From Clostridium_S neuense (lineage in GTDB: Bacteria > Bacillota > Clostridia > Clostridiales > Clostridiaceae), in NCBI RefSeq assembly GCF_045310695.1, contig NZ_JBJIAA010000008.1:167652-231651 (forward strand): a DNA stretch of 64,000 nucleotides, given 5' to 3'. How positions within the stretch are numbered: position 1 is the first letter of the stretch; every line of letters begins with the position of its first letter. Shown piece after piece: positions 59,506-64,000 of the stretch. The position numbers were made by a program, and so were the translations under genes. The notes beneath the pieces are model-generated. The model was not told the origin of the DNA and made no database searches. It was given only the letters and a program-made list of their open reading frames with translations.

Positions 59506-60957
59506 ATGAACATTAGTATTAAAAGGAATAGTAAAATTTCTATATATATTCAAATTAAAAATCAAATAAGGGATATGATTTATTCTAAAATGCTACCCAA
59601 AGCTTATGTGCTGCCATCAGAAAGAGAACTTGCAAAAACATTGGAAGTCAATAGAAGCACAGTAGTTAAAGCCTATCAAGAGCTTAAGGCAGACGGGCTT
59701 ATTGCTTCAGAAATTGGAAAAGGAACTTATGTTGTTTTTGGTGATGACAAAGCTCATAATCCTAAAAGATATTTAGCATGGGATGAAATATACAGCGAGA
59801 GCTCTAAAAATAATTATGATGATGTTATTAGCAGAATAATGAATATTAATGATGACGGTAAGACAATTTCCTTTGCTGGTGGTATTCCATCACCTAATTT
59901 GTTTCCCAAGCATGAGTTTCATGAAATTCAAATTGATTTGTTAAAAAATGAGGCTGAAAATATATTTTTGCATAGCCCTGTAACAGGAGATAAGAAACTA
60001 AAAAAAGAAATTAAAAGATTAATGCTAAACAGAGAAGTTAGGGTATCAACTGAGAATATAATGGTTACATCAGGTTCTCAGCAGGGATTAGATTTGATTG
60101 TAAGGACTTTTGTAAATCCCGATGATGTAATTTTAGTAGAAGAGCCTACTTTCTTTGGAGCCCTTCAATTATTTCAAATGTTAAAAGCCAAAGTTATAGG
60201 TGTTCCTCTTGATGAAAATGGAATTAGGCTTGATGTACTGGAATATTTAATAAAAAAGTTTAATCCCAAATTTATATATACTATTCCAAATTTTCAAAAT
60301 CCAACTGGAATTACTATGGGTTTAAAAAGAAGATATGAGCTTATGAAAGTTATTGAACAGTATGGTATCCCTGTAATTGAAGATGATCCTTATGGAGAAA
60401 TAAGGTATGAGGGTGAAGAACTGCCACCATTAAAAGCACTAGATAAAAATAATTATGTTATATATTTAAGTACATTTTCAAAGACTATATCATTAGGTTT
60501 AAGAGTTGGATGGGTAGCTGCACCGGAGAGGGTGATAAATAAATTAAGTTTGTTTAAACAGCTAACCGATTTACACGTAAATACCTTAAGTCAGCACATG
60601 GTGTGCGAGTTTTTGAGACAAGGCTACTATGAAAAACATATTATAAAAGTAAGAAGTGAATACAGGTTAAAAAGGGACTTAATAATTAAAGAATTGAATA
60701 ATAATTTTGAAAAAATACAATTCTATAAGCCTCAAGGTGGATTTTACTTGTGGTGTAAATTCTTAGATGGTATTAATCTGAATTTATTATTGAAAAAAGC
60801 AATAAAAAATGGAGTGAATTATACCCCGGGAAATTTTTTTTATAGCAGAAGCGAGGATAAAAGTAATTTTATCAGATTGAATTTTACTTATCCACAAAAT
60901 GAAGAGATAACTGTAGGTATAAAGCGATTAAGAGATAGTTTAAAGGAGATGTTTTAG
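59506..60957 (+). CDS. MocR-type regulator (GntR fused to aminotransferase)
   Basis: A 483-residue fusion of an N-terminal GntR winged helix (about 1-75, LPSERELAKTLEVNRSTVVKAYQEL) and a fold-type I aminotransferase domain (about 110-480). The PLP lysine is in STFSKTISLGLRVGW, and NPTGITM, DDPYGEIRYE and GSQQGLDLI are the cofactor-binding motifs. MocR proteins use PLP (and sometimes amino acids) to control PLP or amino-acid metabolism genes; some members are pure aminotransferases. The ATG at 59506 is chosen over a TTG further upstream. It is one base from a racemase gene, forming an operon. Confidence 0.9.
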   Translation: MNISIKRNSKISIYIQIKNQIRDMIYSKMLPKAYVLPSERELAKTLEVNRSTVVKAYQELKADGLIASEIGKGTYVVFGDDKAHNPKRYLAWDEIYSESSKNNYDDVISRIMNINDDGKTISFAGGIPSPNLFPKHEFHEIQIDLLKNEAENIFLHSPVTGDKKLKKEIKRLMLNREVRVSTENIMVTSGSQQGLDLIVRTFVNPDDVILVEEPTFFGALQLFQMLKAKVIGVPLDENGIRLDVLEYLIKKFNPKFIYTIPNFQNPTGITMGLKRRYELMKVIEQYGIPVIEDDPYGEIRYEGEELPPLKALDKNNYVIYLSTFSKTISLGLRVGWVAAPERVINKLSLFKQLTDLHVNTLSQHMVCEFLRQGYYEKHIIKVRSEYRLKRDLIIKELNNNFEKIQFYKPQGGFYLWCKFLDGINLNLLLKKAIKNGVNYTPGNFFYSRSEDKSNFIRLNFTYPQNEEITVGIKRLRDSLKEMF

Positions 60958-60958
60958 A

Positions 60959-61654
60959 TTGAAAACAATTGGATTAATTGGAGGAATGAGCTGGGAATCA
61001 TCACTGGAATATTATAAAATCATAAATGAAACTGTTAAGTCAAAATTAGGAGATCTTCACTCTGCAAAGTGCATAATGTATTCTGTGGATTTTGAGGAAA
61101 TAGAGCTTTTGCAGCATCAAGGCAAATGGAAAGAGTTAACTGATATTATGGTTGCTACGGCTAAAGCTCTTAAAAGTGCAGGAGCAGACTTTATTGTAAT
61201 ATGTACTAATACTATGCATAAAATGGCAGAGGATATAGAAAATGAAGCTGGAATAAGGGTCTTACATATAGCAGAAGTGACTGGAGAAAAAATAATTGAA
61301 AAGGGGCTTAAAAAGGTTGGACTTCTTGGAACTAAATTTACTATGGAGCAGGATTTTTATAAAAAGGTACTAAAGGACAAGTTTAATATTGATGTAATTA
61401 TTCCTGAGGAAGCTGATAGAGAAATTGTCCATAAAATTATTTATGAAGAACTTTGCAAAGGTATATTAAAGGATACTTCAAGAGAGAAATATAAAGAAAT
61501 AATAAGCAAATTGCAAGCAAAGGGTGCTGAAGGAGTAGTTCTTGGATGCACAGAAATACCGTTATTAATAAAACAAAAAGATGTTTCTGTTCCAGTTTTT
61601 GATACAACAACAATACACGGAGTTGCTGCTGTGGAATTTTCAATTACGGAGTAA
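60959..61654 (+). CDS. Aspartate/glutamate racemase family protein
   Basis: A 231-residue amino-acid racemase. The opening IGLIGGMSWESSLEYY and the two catalytic cysteines (VICTNTMHKMAE and GVVLGCTEIPLL) are those of the cofactor-independent Asp/Glu racemase family. The GGMSWEST-type start fits aspartate racemase or YgeA-like broad-specificity enzymes. A TTG start follows AAAGGAG inside the MocR gene's end. The MocR regulator probably controls it, linking D-amino-acid metabolism to a PLP sensor. Confidence 0.9.
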   Translation: MKTIGLIGGMSWESSLEYYKIINETVKSKLGDLHSAKCIMYSVDFEEIELLQHQGKWKELTDIMVATAKALKSAGADFIVICTNTMHKMAEDIENEAGIRVLHIAEVTGEKIIEKGLKKVGLLGTKFTMEQDFYKKVLKDKFNIDVIIPEEADREIVHKIIYEELCKGILKDTSREKYKEIISKLQAKGAEGVVLGCTEIPLLIKQKDVSVPVFDTTTIHGVAAVEFSITE

Positions 61655-61775
61655 TAGTGTTTTGAAACATTAAATAAAAGTTATAAATCTAAAGAGATTA
61701 TTTTTTAAAAAGCTAAGAACTTTCAATAACTTGAATTATTTAGACAATTAAAAGTTCTTAGCTTTTTTTAATTTT
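61650..61775. repeat. Truncated family-A-like palindrome
   Basis: GGAGTAATAGTGTTTTGAAA at the racemase stop codon resembles the left end of 33122 (GAAGTAGTAGGATTTTGAAG). AAAAAGCTAAGAACTTTCAAT pairs imperfectly with ATTAAAAGTTCTTAGCTTTTT around a short loop. The right end is missing or decayed. It probably works as the operon terminator. Confidence 0.55.
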
Positions 61776-61877
61776 GCGATATATTTATTGTTTTTAGTAG
61801 AGGAGTTTTACTGTAATATAGTATATAATTAGACTAAGTAGGTTTTATTGGAAGATTATTGTGATGGGGGAGTTAAA

Positions 61878-62342
61878 TTGAAAATACTTAGGAGAGCAAT
61901 CATTATCATTTGCAGTGTTTTATTAATACCTTTGATAATGTCTAGTATACCATCAGCAAAGTATTTTGATAGTACTTGGAAAAGGGAAATGACGGCTGAT
62001 AATGCAAAGGTTATAGAAGTAAATAAAAAGTGGAAAATAGACAACGCTTATATAATAATTCAAAGAGTGATACTTACGGATAAACATGTATACATAAGGT
62101 CGAGATATGTTTCATTTGAGCAAGGATGGAGTTTCCCGCTTGAAACTATAGAAATATATGATGATAAGGGTAAGAAATATATGCACGTTGCTAGCACAGG
62201 TGAAGGAAAGCTTTGGGGAGAAGAAGAAATGGCCGAATATGAAAAGGTTCCTAAAAATTGCAGGGAAATAGTCCTAAAGCTTCAGCATTATGATAGAAAA
62301 GCGGAACTTAAAATACCCTGCAAAAGAGGTGGAAATATATGA
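61878..62342 (+). CDS. Membrane-anchored hypothetical protein
   Basis: A 154-residue protein with one N-terminal helix (about 5-24, IIIICSVLLIPLIMSS) and a beta-rich extracytoplasmic domain (VIEVNKKWKIDNAYIIIQRV, then ETIEIYDDKGKKYMHVAS), which is somewhat reminiscent of the DUF5643-like domains of anti-sigma proteins. I do not recognise it firmly. A TTG start is chosen because GGGGGAG precedes it. It overlaps the next gene by four bases (ATGA), indicating translational coupling. Confidence 0.65.
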   Translation: MKILRRAIIIICSVLLIPLIMSSIPSAKYFDSTWKREMTADNAKVIEVNKKWKIDNAYIIIQRVILTDKHVYIRSRYVSFEQGWSFPLETIEIYDDKGKKYMHVASTGEGKLWGEEEMAEYEKVPKNCREIVLKLQHYDRKAELKIPCKRGGNI

Positions 62343-62905
62343 GCTTAAGAAAGAAAATATTTGCTGTGCTTGAGTGGATAGTAGCAATTATTTTATTATC
62401 TATATGTGTACGTTACTATATATTTTCATACGGAAGTTTTTCTGCTATTGGAGCCTATAAGGCATCGGAAAGAACAATGCATTATGGACCATCAGAAATA
62501 AAAAAGGTTATTGATGTAAAGAATGGTAAAGTGTATTTAGGAAAGTATAAAAATTGGATTTCAGCAGCTCCTATAGAAAAGAGATTTATAAAGTGGTATC
62601 CTGGCAGTGGCGGTGAAGGATGTCCAATAAAATATTCTGATAAAATTTCACAGTTTATGGATTGTACATCAATGGGACATAATTCATTTATATGCTCAGT
62701 TTTTGGATATGTAAATGATCCTAATGTAAAATCGGTAAGTTTACAATTTCAAGCAAATAGAAAAAAGAATACAATGAAATACAAAATTACTTCAGATAAA
62801 ATGTTTATATTTTGCTTAGAGAATAATTTACATAAGTACAAAGTAACTTCACTAAAGGGATTGGACAAGAATGGAAAAGTTATATACGAAAATGATTATA
62901 AATAA
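62339..62905 (+). CDS. Membrane-anchored hypothetical protein
   Basis: A 188-residue protein with one N-terminal membrane helix (about 7-24, AVLEWIVAIILLSICVRYY) and an extracytoplasmic part of mixed strands (SFICSVFGYVNDPNVKSVSLQF). Overlap with the previous gene suggests that both act together at the membrane. No family recognised. Confidence 0.62.
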   Translation: MSLRKKIFAVLEWIVAIILLSICVRYYIFSYGSFSAIGAYKASERTMHYGPSEIKKVIDVKNGKVYLGKYKNWISAAPIEKRFIKWYPGSGGEGCPIKYSDKISQFMDCTSMGHNSFICSVFGYVNDPNVKSVSLQFQANRKKNTMKYKITSDKMFIFCLENNLHKYKVTSLKGLDKNGKVIYENDYK

Positions 62906-62925
62906 TGTAAATTGAGGTGGACAAA

Positions 62926-63375
62926 ATGAGAATTGTGCAAGTTAATCCACACACATTAGATGCGTTAAAAATGATGGAGGAATTATCAGAAACCTTAAAA
63001 GATATAACAGGTAATAGTGGAAAAAGTTCTTTTAATGCTTCTGATATTTCTGATTCACGAGCTATGTTTGTACTAGCCTATAGCGAGGAAGGTGGACCTA
63101 TTGGCTGTGGTGCCATAAGCCTTATTGATGAAAGCACTGCTGAAGTTAAAAGGATGTATGCTAAGAATAAAGCTAAGGGTGTTGGGACAAAAGTTTTGTG
63201 CTATCTAGAAGGGCAGGCACAAAAGTTAGGTTACACTAAGCTCTGGCTTGAAACTCGATTGGTAAATGAAAAGGCCGTAGCATTTTATGAGAAGCGGGGA
63301 TATCATAGAATACCTAATTACGGTAAATATGCTGATAGACCAGAGGCAGTTTGCTTTGAAAAATTTGTGAAGTAA
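62926..63375 (+). CDS. GNAT-family N-acetyltransferase
   Basis: A 149-residue acetyltransferase. It contains IGCGAISLIDESTAEVKRMYA, the acetyl-CoA motif KAKGVGTKVLCYLEGQAQKLG and NEKAVAFYEKRGYHRIPNYGKY. These match the short GNAT group often annotated as PanZ/YjgM-like; the substrate is unknown. The ATG at 62926 follows GAGGTGG. The gene ends GTG AAG TAA CAATGC, exactly the left terminus of a 50-bp family-A mini-element. Confidence 0.86.
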   Translation: MRIVQVNPHTLDALKMMEELSETLKDITGNSGKSSFNASDISDSRAMFVLAYSEEGGPIGCGAISLIDESTAEVKRMYAKNKAKGVGTKVLCYLEGQAQKLGYTKLWLETRLVNEKAVAFYEKRGYHRIPNYGKYADRPEAVCFEKFVK

Positions 63376-63510
63376 CAATGCTTTTTTAAATTGTTCCTTC
63401 AGCATTGTTACTTCACTCACATGGTGGTGCAAGGAAAAAATTCCTTCGTACCTAAGGAATTTTGGCATGAATCTTTATAGTACATTATTTAAACAATTTA
63501 TTATAATTTT
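63367..63510. repeat. Minimal family-A element (50 bp) plus family-B module
   Basis: Bases 63367-63416 are an internally deleted family-A element: GTGAAGTAACAATGC, 20 bases, and a perfect inverted GCATTGTTACTTCAC. The left end overlaps the last codons of the acetyltransferase gene. It is followed by module B (CATGGTGGTGCAAGG, TCCTTCGTACC, CTTTATAGTACATTAT), which leads into the ribosome site of the next gene and might supply a promoter. Confidence 0.75.
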
Positions 63511-63527
63511 TATGGGGGTGAATAAGC

Positions 63528-63875
63528 ATGGTTTCTTTAATAGTTGGAGCGGCTTTTATTATTTGTGGTTTTATTTTAATGAAATTTCCACCTAAAAGTA
63601 TAAATGATATATATGGGTATAGGACATCTTTATCAATGAAAAATCAAGATACTTGGGACACAGCACAAAAGTATGGTGGATACAGTATGATAATGCTTGG
63701 AATTGCTAATGGTATTTTTGGAATTTGGGCAGCTATTCAGCCATTAACTGTTAACGGTTTAGCTGCACAAATGATATTCTTAGTAATAGGTGCTATAGTT
63801 ATGCTTGTTGCCGATGAAAAACATCTAAGTAAAATTTTTAATAAAGATGGAAGTAGAAAAAGTTATGTGAAGTAA
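63528..63875 (+). CDS. SdpI-family membrane protein
   Basis: A 115-residue protein with three predicted helices. The SdpI-family signature INDIYGYRTSLSMKNQDTWDTAQKYGG is present (split by helix 1 and 2), as in the C-terminal part of SdpI, the immunity protein against the SdpC killing peptide in Bacillus. Short stand-alone members are common and usually not linked to a toxin. No sdpABC genes are seen here. It ends in GTG AAG TAA CAATGC, again a family-A terminus. Confidence 0.85.
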   Translation: MVSLIVGAAFIICGFILMKFPPKSINDIYGYRTSLSMKNQDTWDTAQKYGGYSMIMLGIANGIFGIWAAIQPLTVNGLAAQMIFLVIGAIVMLVADEKHLSKIFNKDGSRKSYVK

Positions 63876-63950
63876 CAATGCTTTGTCGCATTAAAAAAGT
63901 TCCTTCAGCATTGTTACTTTGCTCCCACGGTAGTGCAAGGAAAAAATTCG
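63867..63950. repeat. Short family-A element plus truncated family-B module
   Basis: GTGAAGTAACAATGC (over the SdpI-like stop codon), 26 bases including GTCGCATTAAAAAAGTTCC, and GCATTGTTACTTTGC (to 63922). The start of module B (CCCACGGTAGTGCAAGG) follows and is cut off near 63950. The last 50 bases of the window show nothing else. Confidence 0.7.
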
Positions 63951-64000
63951 AGGCCACTGAAAAACTAGCTGTTTTTTAAGAAAAAAATGTTTTAAAAAAT

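Noticed and set aside
63528..63875. Immunity gene of an SDP killing system
   Set aside because: No sdpABC-like toxin or maturation genes are in the window; stand-alone SdpI-family proteins are common.

Overview
The window is chromosomal DNA from a low-GC, Gram-positive anaerobe, most likely a mesophilic Clostridium (sensu stricto). The signs are AT-rich codon use, strong AGGAGG-type ribosome binding sites with frequent GTG and TTG starts, a perfect HrcA/CIRCE operator before htpG, a SigI/RsgI pair, Dcu-type anaerobic transport and c-di-GMP enzymes. I saw no rRNA, tRNA, CRISPR array, prophage or complete insertion sequence. Coordinates give the start codon judged best from ribosome-binding-site spacing, often a little inside the longest open frame.

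Layout. 1-5.0 kb: a truncated NudC-type Nudix hydrolase, an aldo/keto reductase behind a MerR-type promoter, a membrane diguanylate cyclase, a decayed MerR fragment and a membrane protein with two ribosomal-L7/L12-like motifs. 5.0-9.2 kb: an AraC/GyrI/ABC-exporter operon. 9.5-14.1 kb: a CstA transporter, then a TetR/MFS divergent pair with twin operators. 14.4-22.2 kb: DeoR regulator, Cof phosphatase, htpG, nitroreductase, a second diguanylate cyclase and an oxidoreductase. 22.7-25.6 kb: a DUF5667-like secreted protein divergent from sigI-rsgI. 25.7-31.5 kb: three paralogous lipoproteins around an EIIA-response regulator-histidine kinase cassette. 31.6-33.1 kb: histidyl-tRNA synthetase behind a His-codon leader peptide and attenuator. 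33.3-44.3 kb: small enzymes and regulators, then two ABC exporter loci, one with a NarL-type two-component system and one with a YtrA-type GntR repressor. 45.9-49.9 kb: a second AraC/GyrI regulator, a nucleotidyltransferase and a MutS2-like protein without an Smr domain. 50.3-56.9 kb: an Amadori-product (fructosamine) catabolic locus using a Dcu-family transporter. 57.3-63.9 kb: acetyltransferases, an unrecognised Arg/Cys-rich protein, a MocR/racemase pair, small membrane proteins and an SdpI-family protein.

Three things stand out. First, all three lipoprotein paralogs have the same promoter layout: four 11-bp registers, exactly 6 bp, then an extended -10. This points to direct control by the OmpR-type regulator encoded between them. 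Second, the intergenic spaces are full of palindromic repeat families; the termini of one family (GTGAAGTAACAATGC) repeatedly coincide with the final Val/Glu-Lys-stop codons of neighbouring genes. Third, near-identical SigI-like promoters diverge between the DUF5667-like gene and sigI-rsgI. All family names rest on recognised motifs and remembered family features; no database search was run.
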